Assembly: GCF_029953285.1 (NCBI RefSeq)
Contig: NZ_JASAOI010000048.1
Span: forward strand, 1 to 64,000
Reading direction: 5' to 3'
Origin: Yinghuangia seranimata
Lineage (GTDB): Bacteria; Actinomycetota; Actinomycetes; Streptomycetales; Streptomycetaceae
Length of the DNA stretch: 64,000 bases
Shown: positions 1 through 7,631 of the stretch, piece after piece
Numbering within the stretch: the stretch's first letter is position 1
Layout: every line of letters starts with the position of its first letter
Translations under genes and position numbers: made by a program
The notes under the pieces: model-generated
Told to the model about the DNA's origin: nothing
The model's database searches: none
What the model saw: the letters and a program-made list of their open reading frames with translations, nothing else

Positions 1-16
1 AGTTGCCGAGGTTTTA

Positions 17-111
17 GCGCGGCCGGGCGCCTGTCAAGGCGCCTCCCCGACACGCGACAGGCCACCTGTTGACGACTGATCCACCGCGCCTTGACAGGCG
101 ACCGGCCGCGC
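17..111. repeat. Long near-perfect inverted repeat with divergent promoter-like boxes
   Basis: The arm at 17-42 is the reverse complement of 86-111 at 25 of 26 positions (mismatch 27/101), around a 43-nt spacer. Each arm carries TTGACA pointing outwards. On the plus strand TTGACA (91-96) is followed 16 nt later by GACAAT (113-118), a fair promoter towards the Rieske gene. The symmetry is seen directly; promoter activity is inferred. Confidence 0.7.
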
Positions 112-496
112 GGACAATCACAAATCGGGAGGGGGAGGTGGCCACCGCCAGCGTGCAGGTCAGGGGACCGTGCATGGCCACGGTCTCCACGCCGCAACGA
201 CCGAGCCCCGCCCCGCACATGGCGGCCAGCTCGCGCGCCAAAGACGCGCCCCCGCACCGGAATGGGCCGAACCCCCGGCCCGTCGCCTGCTCCGTCCGGG
301 TGGTCGTCGGTGGGCATCCGGCTGGGCTCTCTGGGGGTGGGCAACCTCGTCGGCGTGCCGTCGCCCGGGGCGGACATGGGGTTGGTGCGTACTGACGGCT
401 TCGACGTTGAACCATCGCCTCGTTCCCGTACGTGTGGAGGGCATGCGCGGCCGCGGCCATCGCGGCGCGTCCCTGCGAGTTCCTTTTGGGGGAACG
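112..496. other. Leader/intergenic stretch without a convincing gene
   Basis: Frames are open here on both strands, but their translations are Arg/Pro/Gly-rich with no recognisable domain, as expected for chance frames in very GC-rich DNA. If the promoter at 91-118 is used, this would be a 5' leader of more than 350 nt for the Rieske gene. I see no riboswitch I recognise. Confidence 0.4.
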
Positions 497-991
497 GTGG
501 ACGTCGAGAACGTGGGTGTGGGGCGGCGACGGCTGCTCGCCGTGTCTGCGGCGGCGGTCGGCGGTGCCGCGCTGGTCGCGTGTGGCAGTGACTCGAAGGA
601 TTCCGGGTCGGGGTCGGCGACGACGGCCGGGTCCCAGCCGGCGGGTGGCGGTCAGACCTCGGCCGGCGGTGGTCAGCCGTCGGGGGCGTCGTCGGCCGGT
701 GGCGGGAAGGTGCTGGCGAAGACGTCGGACATTCCGGTGGGCGGCGGGAAGATCTTCGACAGCCAGAAGGTGGTCGTCACGCAGCCGACCGCCGGCACGT
801 TCAAGGCGTTCAGCTCGACGTGCACGCACCAGGGCTGCACGGTCGCGAAGGTCGCCGACGGTCTGATCCAGTGCCCGTGCCACGGCAGCGAGTACTCGAT
901 CGTGGACGCGTCGGTGAAGGCCGGGCCGGCGCCCAAGCCGTTGCCGCCGAAGCAGATCACGGTGACGGGCGACCAGATCTCGCTGGCCTGA
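497..991 (+). CDS. Rieske [2Fe-2S] lipoprotein
   Basis: A 164-residue exported Rieske protein. The N-terminus has an RRRLL Tat-like motif (residues about 10-14), a hydrophobic segment and a lipobox ending LVAC (Cys29), so it is probably a membrane-anchored lipoprotein outside the cell. A Gly/Ser/Ala-rich linker follows, then the Rieske domain with CTHQGC and CPCHGS, supplying the two Cys and two His that hold the cluster. It is much smaller than the QcrA subunit of the bc1 complex and stands alone, so its electron partner is unknown. GTG 497 has GGGGGA just upstream; ATG 443 in the same frame is an alternative that would add 18 residues before the signal. Confidence 0.88.
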   Translation: MDVENVGVGRRRLLAVSAAAVGGAALVACGSDSKDSGSGSATTAGSQPAGGGQTSAGGGQPSGASSAGGGKVLAKTSDIPVGGGKIFDSQKVVVTQPTAGTFKAFSSTCTHQGCTVAKVADGLIQCPCHGSEYSIVDASVKAGPAPKPLPPKQITVTGDQISLA

Positions 992-1027
992 GTCGCGGCG
1001 GTCCCGCGGCCCGGTGCCGCGGGACCG

Positions 1028-1789
1028 TCAGGCGCGCGTCGTGCTGGTGGCCGTCATCGCGATGACGGACGCCAGCGGCGTGCCGTTCATCCACAGCCCC
1101 AGCAGGTCGCGGTCGATGGCGATGATGCGCTGGCCGCGCGCGAGGTCGCGGGCCGGGGTGGTGAAGCGGGTGCTGGTGACGAAGAGGGCGACCTCGGCGT
1201 TGTGCACCGGTCGCGCGGTGCCGACGAAGCGCTGCATGTCGGGGCTGCCGACCGCGCGGTCCGGTGCGTAGCGCTTGCACTGGATGACCATGAAGCGGCC
1301 GTTGTACAGCCGCCCGGTCACGTCCGCGCCGAGGTCGCCGGCGCCGCCGCTGACCTGGACCCGGGTGCAGCCGTCGCGTTCGCACAACGCGGCGACGTGG
1401 TGTTCGAAGGCGGTGCCGTCCATGGCGTCGACGGCGGCCAGCGACCTGGCGATGCGGCGGCGGGCGTCCTGGCCGCGGCGGCGCCATCCGGTGCGCAGGC
1501 CGTTCCTGATCCAGCGCGTGCCGAGGACGAGGACCAGTACGAACGCGGCGGCGGAGAGGATGCCGAACAGCGCCTGCCAGGCGCGCAGATAGCCGGCGAT
1601 CCCGGCCGCGACGCAGAAACCGATGGTCAGGGTCGCGTAGACGCGTGCGGCGGGTCCGGTGCGCCGCGGCCGGCGTCCACCGGACGGGCGGCGTCCGCCG
1701 GGGCGGGTGCGTCGCGGCGCGGGGACCCGCGTGCTTCGAGCGGTCCGGGTCGTCCCGTTGCCGCGTGCCGTACGCCGTGTCGTGGTCAT
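1028..1789 (-). CDS. Membrane-anchored Mrr-type restriction endonuclease-fold protein
   Basis: 253 residues. An Arg/Pro-rich cytoplasmic N-terminus (1-48) precedes two predicted membrane helices (about 50-66 and 71-90) and a soluble C-terminal domain. That domain has the Mrr/PD-(D/E)XK pattern: GGAGDLGADV supplies the metal-binding Asp and VIQCKRY the Q-x-K motif, with a following VTSTRFT strand. Mrr enzymes cleave modified DNA; the membrane-tethered actinobacterial branch has no settled role and could act on incoming DNA. No methylase or specificity subunit lies nearby, so it is not a type I-III system. ATG 1789 gives the full helical N-terminus. It is convergent with the Rieske gene, 36 nt apart. 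Confidence 0.85.
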   Translation of the reverse strand: MTTTRRTARGNGTTRTARSTRVPAPRRTRPGGRRPSGGRRPRRTGPAARVYATLTIGFCVAAGIAGYLRAWQALFGILSAAAFVLVLVLGTRWIRNGLRTGWRRRGQDARRRIARSLAAVDAMDGTAFEHHVAALCERDGCTRVQVSGGAGDLGADVTGRLYNGRFMVIQCKRYAPDRAVGSPDMQRFVGTARPVHNAEVALFVTSTRFTTPARDLARGQRIIAIDRDLLGLWMNGTPLASVIAMTATSTTRA

Positions 1790-1947
1790 CCGCGCCCCCG
1801 TTCCGCCGCCCCGTGCCGGGCCGTTCGACCCGGCCCAGACGCTATCTCAGCAGGGCAAGGGACGGCTGATGAACGCGGCGAGGCCGGGCGCGTGAATACC
1901 TGGTTGTGGGATTGCGGGGGTTAACCAGTATCGTGGGGCACGTTCTC

Positions 1948-2019
1948 GGGCGATTAGCTCAGCGGGAGAGCACTTCGTTCACACCGAAGGGGTCACTGGT
2001 TCGATCCCAGTATCGCCCA
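1948..2019 (+). tRNA. tRNA-Val (anticodon CAC)
   Basis: A 72-nt cloverleaf. Acceptor GGGCGAT (1948-1954) pairs perfectly with ATCGCCC (2012-2018), with discriminator A at 2019. The D-arm has TAGCTCAGCGGGAGAGC. Anticodon stem CTTCG/CGAAG encloses TTCACAC, giving anticodon CAC. The T-arm is CTGGTTCGATCCCAG. CCA is not encoded. tRNA genes often host integrative elements, but no integrase or repeated tRNA end is visible here. Confidence 0.96.
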
Positions 2020-2026
2020 CCCGAGA

Positions 2027-2057
2027 CAAGGGCCCGGTCCTGCGGACCGGGCCCTTG
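2027..2057 (+). terminator. Hairpin terminator of tRNA-Val
   Basis: A 14-bp perfect stem (2027-2040 with 2044-2057) around a TGC loop, eight bases after the tRNA. There is no U-tract, which is usual for actinobacterial terminators. Confidence 0.8.
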
Positions 2058-2124
2058 GCGTTCCCCGTCCAAAAGCTTGCCGGAGTCTGGTATCCGGCCG
2101 GGATCCGTGGTTGCGTACGGCACC

Positions 2125-3336
2125 ATGGACGCCACCACAGCCACCGCTCCCGCCGCACCGCGCCCCGCGCTCGACCTGCTCGACGGTGAGTTCTACGCCC
2201 GCGACCCGTACTCGACGTACGCGTGGTTCCGGGACCACGAGCCGGTCGCCTGGGACGCGGGCAACGAACTGTGGGGCGTCTTCCGCTACGCAGACCTCAA
2301 GGACGTCGAGGCGCGCAGCGACCACTTCATCAACTCGGACCGCAACAAGGGCGGCTACCGCCCGAACCTGCCCGCCGACCCGGCGATCATCGGGCTGGAC
2401 AACCCGCTGCACAACCAGCGCCGCAAGCTGGTGAGCAAGTGGTTCACCCCGCGCGGCGTGCGCGAGTGGGAGCAGCATGTGCGCGCGGTCTGCGTCGACA
2501 TCCTCGACACGGCGGTCGCGAAGGGCAGCGTCGAGGTGGTCTCCGAGCTGGCGTCCGTGCTGCCCGCGATGATGATCGGCCGGCTGCTCGGGTTCCCGGA
2601 CGAGCAGTGGCCGTTGCTGCGCGACTGGTCGGAGCGCACCATCGCGCTCGGCGGCGGCCCGCAGGCCTTCACCGAGGACGGCAAGGCCGCGGTGGGCGAG
2701 TTCGCGACGGCGGCGCTGGAGCTGTTCGAGGCGAAGAAGGGGTGTCCTGCCGACGACGTGATGTCGACGTGGACGAAGGCGTCGATCGACGGCGTGCCGA
2801 TCGGCCCGGGCGAGGTGTTCAGCGACTGCCTGCTGCTGCTGGACGGCGGCGCGGAGACCACCCGTACGGTCATCGCCCGCACGTTCCTCAACCTGATCGC
2901 GCACCCGGAGCAGTGGGACCTGCTCGTCGGCGGCGCCGATCTGGCGGTGGCCACCGAGGAGTTCATCCGGTACGTGACGCCGATCCACAACATGTGCCGG
3001 GTCGCGGTGGGCGACCAGCCGATCGGGGAGACGGTGATCCCGGACGGCCACCAGGTGGTCATGCTGTACGGCTCGGCGAACCGCGACCCGCGCGTGTTCA
3101 CCGACCCGGAGCGCTTCGACGTGACGCGCAGCCCGAACGACCACATCACGTTCGGCTTCGGCACGCACTTCTGCCTGGGCGCGCCGCTGGCGCGGCTGGA
3201 GATCCGGATCTTCTTCGAGGAGCTGCTGCGCCGGGTCCGGGACATCCGGCTGACGCCGGGCACCGAGGTCGTGGACATGCCGAACGCGTTCGTGCACGGC
3301 ATCCGGGAGGCGTACGTCGACCTGGTGCCGCGCTGA
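2125..3336 (+). CDS. Cytochrome P450
   Basis: 403 residues, normal for a soluble bacterial P450. The I-helix motif GGAETTR (oxygen activation), the EEFIR K-helix ExxR and the heme loop FGFGTHFCLG are all present, with Cys350 as the thiolate ligand. It would hydroxylate an organic substrate using electrons from a ferredoxin or ferredoxin reductase, neither of which lies next to it. The sequence style is that of actinobacterial CYPs acting on sterol or terpenoid-like acids, but the substrate cannot be read. ATG 2125 is chosen because homology to the family begins soon after. No Shine-Dalgarno is visible, so a leaderless start is possible. Confidence 0.92.
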   Translation: MDATTATAPAAPRPALDLLDGEFYARDPYSTYAWFRDHEPVAWDAGNELWGVFRYADLKDVEARSDHFINSDRNKGGYRPNLPADPAIIGLDNPLHNQRRKLVSKWFTPRGVREWEQHVRAVCVDILDTAVAKGSVEVVSELASVLPAMMIGRLLGFPDEQWPLLRDWSERTIALGGGPQAFTEDGKAAVGEFATAALELFEAKKGCPADDVMSTWTKASIDGVPIGPGEVFSDCLLLLDGGAETTRTVIARTFLNLIAHPEQWDLLVGGADLAVATEEFIRYVTPIHNMCRVAVGDQPIGETVIPDGHQVVMLYGSANRDPRVFTDPERFDVTRSPNDHITFGFGTHFCLGAPLARLEIRIFFEELLRRVRDIRLTPGTEVVDMPNAFVHGIREAYVDLVPR

Positions 3337-3344
3337 CCGACCGG

Positions 3345-3375
3345 GCCGGGGCCGCCCGGATCCGCCGGCCCCGGC
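3345..3375. terminator. Bidirectional hairpin between P450 and VOC genes
   Basis: A 10-bp G/C stem, 3345-3354 (GCCGGGGCCG) with 3366-3375, in the 49-nt gap between two convergent genes. Confidence 0.65.
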
Positions 3376-3385
3376 GCCGCTCCCG

Positions 3386-3829
3386 CTAGCCGAGCTTCAT
3401 CAGTTCGACGCGGGTGCCGTCGGGGTCGGCCAGGAACACCAGCTCGGCGGAGCCCAGGTCGGTCTTCATGCTGGTGCGGGTGTCGGCGAGCAGCGTGCCG
3501 CCGTACTCGACGAGGCGGGCGGCCGCGGCGTCGACGTCCTCGACGGTGAAGCTCAGGTGCGTGAGGCCGAGCTGGTTGCGGTGCGCGGAGGGCGTGCCGG
3601 TGGCGCCCGGGGACGCGTAGCACAGCAGTTCGATCACGAGCGCGCCCTTGGCGATCATCTGCGAGGTCAGCCGCACCGGGGTGGGCACCTCCAGCGTCGC
3701 GGCCGCCTCGTCGCCGATCTCGTAGCTGATGACGGGGGCGAAGCCGAGGCCCTCGCAGTAGAAGCGCAGCGAGCGGTCGAGGTCGCCGACGCAGAGGCCG
3801 AGGTGTGAGACAGCGTAGGCGTCGGACAT
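3386..3829 (-). CDS. VOC (glyoxalase/bleomycin-resistance fold) protein
   Basis: 147 residues forming one complete vicinal-oxygen-chelate unit of two beta-alpha-beta-beta-beta modules. The N-terminal module opens VSHLGLCVGDLDRSLRFYCEGLGF, interrupted here only for reading as HLGLCVGDLDRS then FYCEGLGF, and the second starts NQLGLTHLSFTVEDVD. The His residues of the two modules (HLG and THLS) and Glu near the C-terminus (TRVELMKLG) fit a metal site as in glyoxalase I and methylmalonyl-CoA epimerase relatives. The substrate is not known. ATG 3829 has AAGGGAG upstream. A 17-bp palindrome lies 28 bases upstream and probably regulates it. Confidence 0.87.
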   Translation of the reverse strand: MSDAYAVSHLGLCVGDLDRSLRFYCEGLGFAPVISYEIGDEAAATLEVPTPVRLTSQMIAKGALVIELLCYASPGATGTPSAHRNQLGLTHLSFTVEDVDAAAARLVEYGGTLLADTRTSMKTDLGSAELVFLADPDGTRVELMKLG

Positions 3830-3856
3830 GCGTGGACTCCCTTTTCCGGCCGTTCT

Positions 3857-3873
3857 GCTGACGGCGCGTCAGC
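3857..3873. promoter_or_regulatory. Palindromic operator candidate upstream of the VOC gene
   Basis: GCTGACG-GCG-CGTCAGC is a perfect 7-bp-arm inverted repeat, 28-44 nt upstream of the VOC start. The form fits a TetR-family operator; this is inference. Confidence 0.5.
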
Positions 3874-4008
3874 ACTGCGCGCAGGCTAGCCGCGCGGCCG
3901 CGAATGATCGAGGGCCGCGGCAGCCCGGCTTGGCATTCCGGTGAATCAGGACGAACCTGGAATTATCACTCCGGCCGCCGCAAGGACACGTCCGCGAGGA
4001 GGCGTCCG

Positions 4009-4533
4009 ATGGAGCTGCACGACGAGCTGCCCGTGGACCACCGGCTCGGCCGGGTGTACCGCTTCGGCGCCGGCCTGGTGGGGGTGTTCCTGCTGGTCTT
4101 CGGCATCCTCGGGCTCGTCGAGTCGATCACGTTCTTCGGCTCGTCCGACCAGGAGGTGGCCGGCTTGTCGACCAACGGCGCGCTCAGCACGCTGTCGATC
4201 GCGGTCGGCCTGGTCCTGGTCTCGGGCACGCTGCGCGGCGGGAACTTCGCCTCGAACCTCAACATCGTGGTCGGCGTCGCGTTCATCATGAGCGGCTTCG
4301 TGAACCTGTCGCTGATCGGCCGCGACCACAACGTCCTCGGCTTCCACATGTCCAACGTGATCTTCAGCTTCGCGGTCGGTGTCGCGCTGCTGGCGTTCGG
4401 CATGTACGGGCGGGTCGGCAGCGCCCTGCCGCACGACAACCCGTACTGGCGGGCCCGGAACCCCGGCCGGGCGGCGCGCGAGGACAAGGCGCGGCAGACC
4501 CTGGCGGGCGGTGGCCCGCTGGGGACGCACTGA
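4009..4533 (+). CDS. DUF4383-type four-helix membrane protein
   Basis: 174 residues with four predicted membrane helices at about residues 20-40, 60-80, 88-106 and 114-135. The pattern resembles the DUF4383 family, which is widespread in actinobacteria and of unknown function. The cytoplasmic ends are charged; the C-terminal tail (HDNPYWRARNPGRAARED onwards) is basic. ATG 4009 is preceded by GCGAGGAGG at a good distance and removes a non-conserved upstream extension. It is followed 48 nt later by a CoA-transferase gene on the same strand, but no functional link is evident. Confidence 0.8.
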   Translation: MELHDELPVDHRLGRVYRFGAGLVGVFLLVFGILGLVESITFFGSSDQEVAGLSTNGALSTLSIAVGLVLVSGTLRGGNFASNLNIVVGVAFIMSGFVNLSLIGRDHNVLGFHMSNVIFSFAVGVALLAFGMYGRVGSALPHDNPYWRARNPGRAAREDKARQTLAGGGPLGTH

Positions 4534-4581
4534 TCCGCCCCGGAGGATGATGGGCGTCCCCGCACCACGAGGAGGCCCCGC

Positions 4582-5778
4582 ATGCCGGGTCAGCAGCACA
4601 CCGGACGCACCGAGCCGCCGGAGGGCGCCCCGTCGCCGGCCGGTCTGCCGCTCGCCGGTGTCACCGTGGTCGCGCTGGAGCAGGCCGTCGCGGCGCCGTT
4701 CGCGACCCGGCAGCTCGCCGACCTGGGGGCGCGCGTCATCAAGGTGGAGCGGCCGGGCGACGGCGACTTCGCGCGGGCGTACGACGGGACCGTGCGCGGC
4801 CTGTCCAGCCACTTCGTGTGGCTCAACCGCGGCAAGGAGTCGATCGCGCTCGACGTGAAGGACCCCGTCGACCGCGAGGTCCTGGACCGGCTGATCGCGC
4901 GGGCGGACGTGTTCGTGCAGAACCTCGCGCCGGGCGCCGCCGACCGGCTCGGGCTCGGCGCGGAGGAGCTCGCGGCACGGCATCCGGCGCTGATCGTGTG
5001 CGGCATCTCCGGGTACGGCGACAGCGGCCCGTACCGCGACAAGAAGGCGTACGACCTGCTCGTCCAGTGCGAGGCGGGCCTGCCCTCGATCACCGGCGGC
5101 GCCGAGCCGGCCAAGACCGGCATCGCGGTCGCCGACATCGCGGCCGGCATGTACGCGTTCACCGGCGTGCTGACCGCGCTGTACGAGCGCCGCGCGACCG
5201 GCCTGGGCACCCGCTTCGAGGTGTCGATGCTGGAGGCGCTCGGCGAGTGGATGGGCTTCCCGTACTACTGGACGGAGTACGGCGGCGTGCCGCCGGTGCG
5301 CAGCGGCGCGCGGCACGCCACGATCGCGCCGTACGGCCCGTTCGCGGCGGGCGACGGCGGCCAGGTGTTCCTGGCCGTGCAGAACCAGCGGGAGTGGGGC
5401 CTGCTGTGCCGCGACGTCCTGGACCGCCCCGGGTTGGAGGCGGATCCGCGGTTCGCGGCCAACCCGGACCGGCTGACGCACCGCGACGCGCTGGAGACCG
5501 AAATCACCGGGGTGTTCGCGAAGCTGACCGCCGACGAGGTGCTCGCCCGGCTGGACGCCGCGGGCATCGCGAACGCGCGGCTGCGGGACATGGCGGGCTT
5601 CGCGTCCCACCCCCAGCTCGCGGCGCGCGACCGGTGGCGCGAGGTCGGCTCGCCCGCGGGGCCGCTGCGCGCGCTGCTGCCGCCGGTGACGGTGCCGGGC
5701 CGGGAGCCGGCGATGGGTCCGATCCCGGCGGTGGACGAGCACGGCGCGGCGATCCGCGCGGAGCTGGGCCTCGGATGA
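4582..5778 (+). CDS. CaiB/BaiF-type (family III) CoA-transferase
   Basis: 398 residues, the standard length for family III CoA-transferases, which move CoA between carboxylic acids through an aspartyl-CoA thioester. Family landmarks are the opening LAGVTVVALEQAVAAPFATR, the block GARVIKVERPGDGDFAR, and KKAYDLLVQCEAG containing the probable catalytic Asp. TGLGTRFEVSMLEAL follows in the second domain. The donor and acceptor acids are unknown; the family includes formyl-CoA, carnitine and alpha-methylacyl-CoA enzymes. It is in keeping with the acyl-CoA catabolic genes across this window. Start ATG 4582 follows ACGAGGAGG. Confidence 0.92.
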   Translation: MPGQQHTGRTEPPEGAPSPAGLPLAGVTVVALEQAVAAPFATRQLADLGARVIKVERPGDGDFARAYDGTVRGLSSHFVWLNRGKESIALDVKDPVDREVLDRLIARADVFVQNLAPGAADRLGLGAEELAARHPALIVCGISGYGDSGPYRDKKAYDLLVQCEAGLPSITGGAEPAKTGIAVADIAAGMYAFTGVLTALYERRATGLGTRFEVSMLEALGEWMGFPYYWTEYGGVPPVRSGARHATIAPYGPFAAGDGGQVFLAVQNQREWGLLCRDVLDRPGLEADPRFAANPDRLTHRDALETEITGVFAKLTADEVLARLDAAGIANARLRDMAGFASHPQLAARDRWREVGSPAGPLRALLPPVTVPGREPAMGPIPAVDEHGAAIRAELGLG

Positions 5779-5810
5779 CCCGGGCCTGACCGGTCGGCCG
5801 CGGAAAACGC

Positions 5811-5846
5811 GGCGACGCCCGCCGGAGGGTTCCGGCGGGCGTCGTC
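5811..5846. terminator. Strong bidirectional terminator hairpin
   Basis: A 13-bp perfect stem (5814-5826 with 5831-5843), loop GGGT, extendable by flanking pairs, between the convergent CoA-transferase and MFS genes. Confidence 0.85.
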
Positions 5847-5894
5847 AGGGGGACCGCGGTGCGGCGCCGACGGGGCTCGGCCCCGCCCGGCCGG

Positions 5895-7463
5895 TCAGTG
5901 GCCGGCACCCGCCTCGTCGGCCGGGCGCGCCCACTTCGGCATGAGGAACGCGGCGACCCACGTGGCGGCGAGCACCCCGCACATGATCAGGATCGTGTAC
6001 TCCGCGGCGTCGCCGAACGCGGACACCGCGCCGTGGCCGATGCGGTCGTCGGCGTAGCCGAAGAAGACCGTCCCGAAGACCGCGATGCCGATCGAACCGC
6101 CCAGCTGCTGGATCGCGTTGAGGACGCCGGACGCCGAGCCGGTCTGCTCGTCGGTGACGCCCGCGATCGCGATGTCGAAGAACGGCGCCATGATCAGGCC
6201 GGTGCCGATGCCCATGACGGCGAGCGCCGGGACCAGGATCCAGCCGGACACGCCCTCCGGGCGCTGGTCGATCGTGAACCACAGGGCGATGCCGCCGACG
6301 ACCTGCACCAGCAGGCCCGCGTGCAGCACCTTGCGGCCGAACTTCGGGGCCAGCAGCCCGCCCGACAAGCCCGCGCCGACGGTGACGCCGAGCGACCACG
6401 GGATCATCGCGACGGCCGCGTCGGCGGCAGACCACGCCAGGCCCGCCTGCATGTAGACGGTCAGGATCAGCATGAAGGCCATCATCGTGCTGAAGAAGAG
6501 CAAGCCCACGACGAGCGCGCTGGTGAAGGCGCGGTTGCGGAACAGGCTGAGCTCGACGAGCGTCGACCCGCCGGCGCGGCGCAGCCGGGTCTCGTGCCAG
6601 ACGAACAGGAGGAACACCGGGAGCGCGAGGCCCATGCACACGAACGTCCAGGTCGGCCAGCCCTCTTCGCGGCCCTGCACGAGCGGCAGGATGGCGAGCA
6701 CCATGGCCCCGCTCATCAGCGCCATGCCGGTCAGGTCGAGGTCCGCGAAGCGGCTCCGGCTGCGGTTCGCGTCAAGGGACTTGGGAAGAATCCGAAGGGC
6801 TGCGGTGAAGGCGAACACCCCCACGGGGAGGTTCACGAAGAAGATCGAGCGCCAGCCGAAGCCGAACAGGTCGGCGTCGACCAGGAATCCGCCGATGATC
6901 GGGCCGGCGACCGCGCCGAGGCCCATGATCGGCCCGAAGATCCCGAACGCGGCGGCCATCTCCTTGGGCGGGAACAGGTCGCGCAGGATCCCCAGGCCCT
7001 GCGGGATCATCATCGCCGCGGCGATGCCCTGGACCGCGCGGGCGGCGATCAGCGTCTCGGGCGAGGTCGCGAGCCCGCACATCAGCGACGTGAGGGCGAA
7101 GCCCGCGGTGCCGATGAGGAACATCGTCCGGCGGCCGAAGAGGTCGCCGAGCCGCGCGCCGGTGATCAGCAGCATCGCGAACGACAGCGTGTACGCGGCC
7201 GACATCCACTGGAGCTGGCTGTAGCTGCCGCCGAGCGCAGCCTCGATCTTGGGACCGGCGACGCCGGTGATGGTGCCGTCGAACAGGTCCATGATCTCGG
7301 CGCCGAGCACGACGGCGAGGGCGAACCAGCGCCACTTGTACGGGGTGGGCCCCTCGGCCTCGTCCGTGTCGGGTGGCGCCGCGGTCTGTGTGTCGACGGC
7401 TGAGCCGGGGCGGACGTCTTCGTCTTCGCGGGGCTCGGACAGGTGTTCGGCGGTGGCGCTCAT
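5895..7463 (-). CDS. DHA2-family (14-helix) MFS multidrug exporter
   Basis: 522 residues with 14 predicted membrane helices, the architecture of EmrB/QacA-type proton-drug antiporters. Landmarks are GTITGVAGPKIEAALGG in helix 1, GARLGDLFGRRTMFLIG (motif A after helix 2) and GFLVDADLFGFGWRSIFFVN (motif C region to helix 6). An acidic, probably disordered tail (about residues 1-40) precedes helix 1. ATG 7463 has AGGGGGA upstream. It is divergent from a TetR-family gene, and the shared promoter is packed with five matching palindromes, so drug-inducible repression is very likely. The exported compound is unknown. Confidence 0.93.
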   Translation of the reverse strand: MSATAEHLSEPREDEDVRPGSAVDTQTAAPPDTDEAEGPTPYKWRWFALAVVLGAEIMDLFDGTITGVAGPKIEAALGGSYSQLQWMSAAYTLSFAMLLITGARLGDLFGRRTMFLIGTAGFALTSLMCGLATSPETLIAARAVQGIAAAMMIPQGLGILRDLFPPKEMAAAFGIFGPIMGLGAVAGPIIGGFLVDADLFGFGWRSIFFVNLPVGVFAFTAALRILPKSLDANRSRSRFADLDLTGMALMSGAMVLAILPLVQGREEGWPTWTFVCMGLALPVFLLFVWHETRLRRAGGSTLVELSLFRNRAFTSALVVGLLFFSTMMAFMLILTVYMQAGLAWSAADAAVAMIPWSLGVTVGAGLSGGLLAPKFGRKVLHAGLLVQVVGGIALWFTIDQRPEGVSGWILVPALAVMGIGTGLIMAPFFDIAIAGVTDEQTGSASGVLNAIQQLGGSIGIAVFGTVFFGYADDRIGHGAVSAFGDAAEYTILIMCGVLAATWVAAFLMPKWARPADEAGAGH

Positions 7464-7522
7464 GAGGTCCCCCTGGGGCTCGGTGTCGGACGGTGCGGTT
7501 CCTGCGGGCCTCGACCCTCTCC

Positions 7523-7608
7523 CGAACGATGTTCGATCCACGAACACTGTTCGAAGCAACGAACACTGTTATAAGGTCGAACAGTGTTCGCGTCAAGTAC
7601 AGTGTTCG
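7523..7608. promoter_or_regulatory. Array of five TetR-type operators between exporter and regulator
   Basis: Five 13-bp sites match CGAAC-NNN-GTTCG: 7523-7535 (perfect), 7541-7553 (perfect), 7560-7572 (right half degenerate), 7578-7590 (perfect) and 7596-7608 (left half degenerate). Their centres are 18, 19, 18 and 18 bp apart, nearly two helical turns, so dimers would lie on similar faces of the DNA. The array fills the gap between the divergent MFS and TetR genes. Confidence 0.85.
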
Positions 7609-7631
7609 AAAGAGCCCCCCGGAGGTGAGCG

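Noticed and set aside
14-883. A 289-residue open frame opposite the Rieske gene
   Set aside because: Its translation is Arg-rich without a domain, and it overlaps the clear Rieske coding sequence on the other strand.
1948-2057. tRNA-Val as an integration site of a mobile element
   Set aside because: No integrase, no duplicated tRNA 3' end and no composition change nearby.
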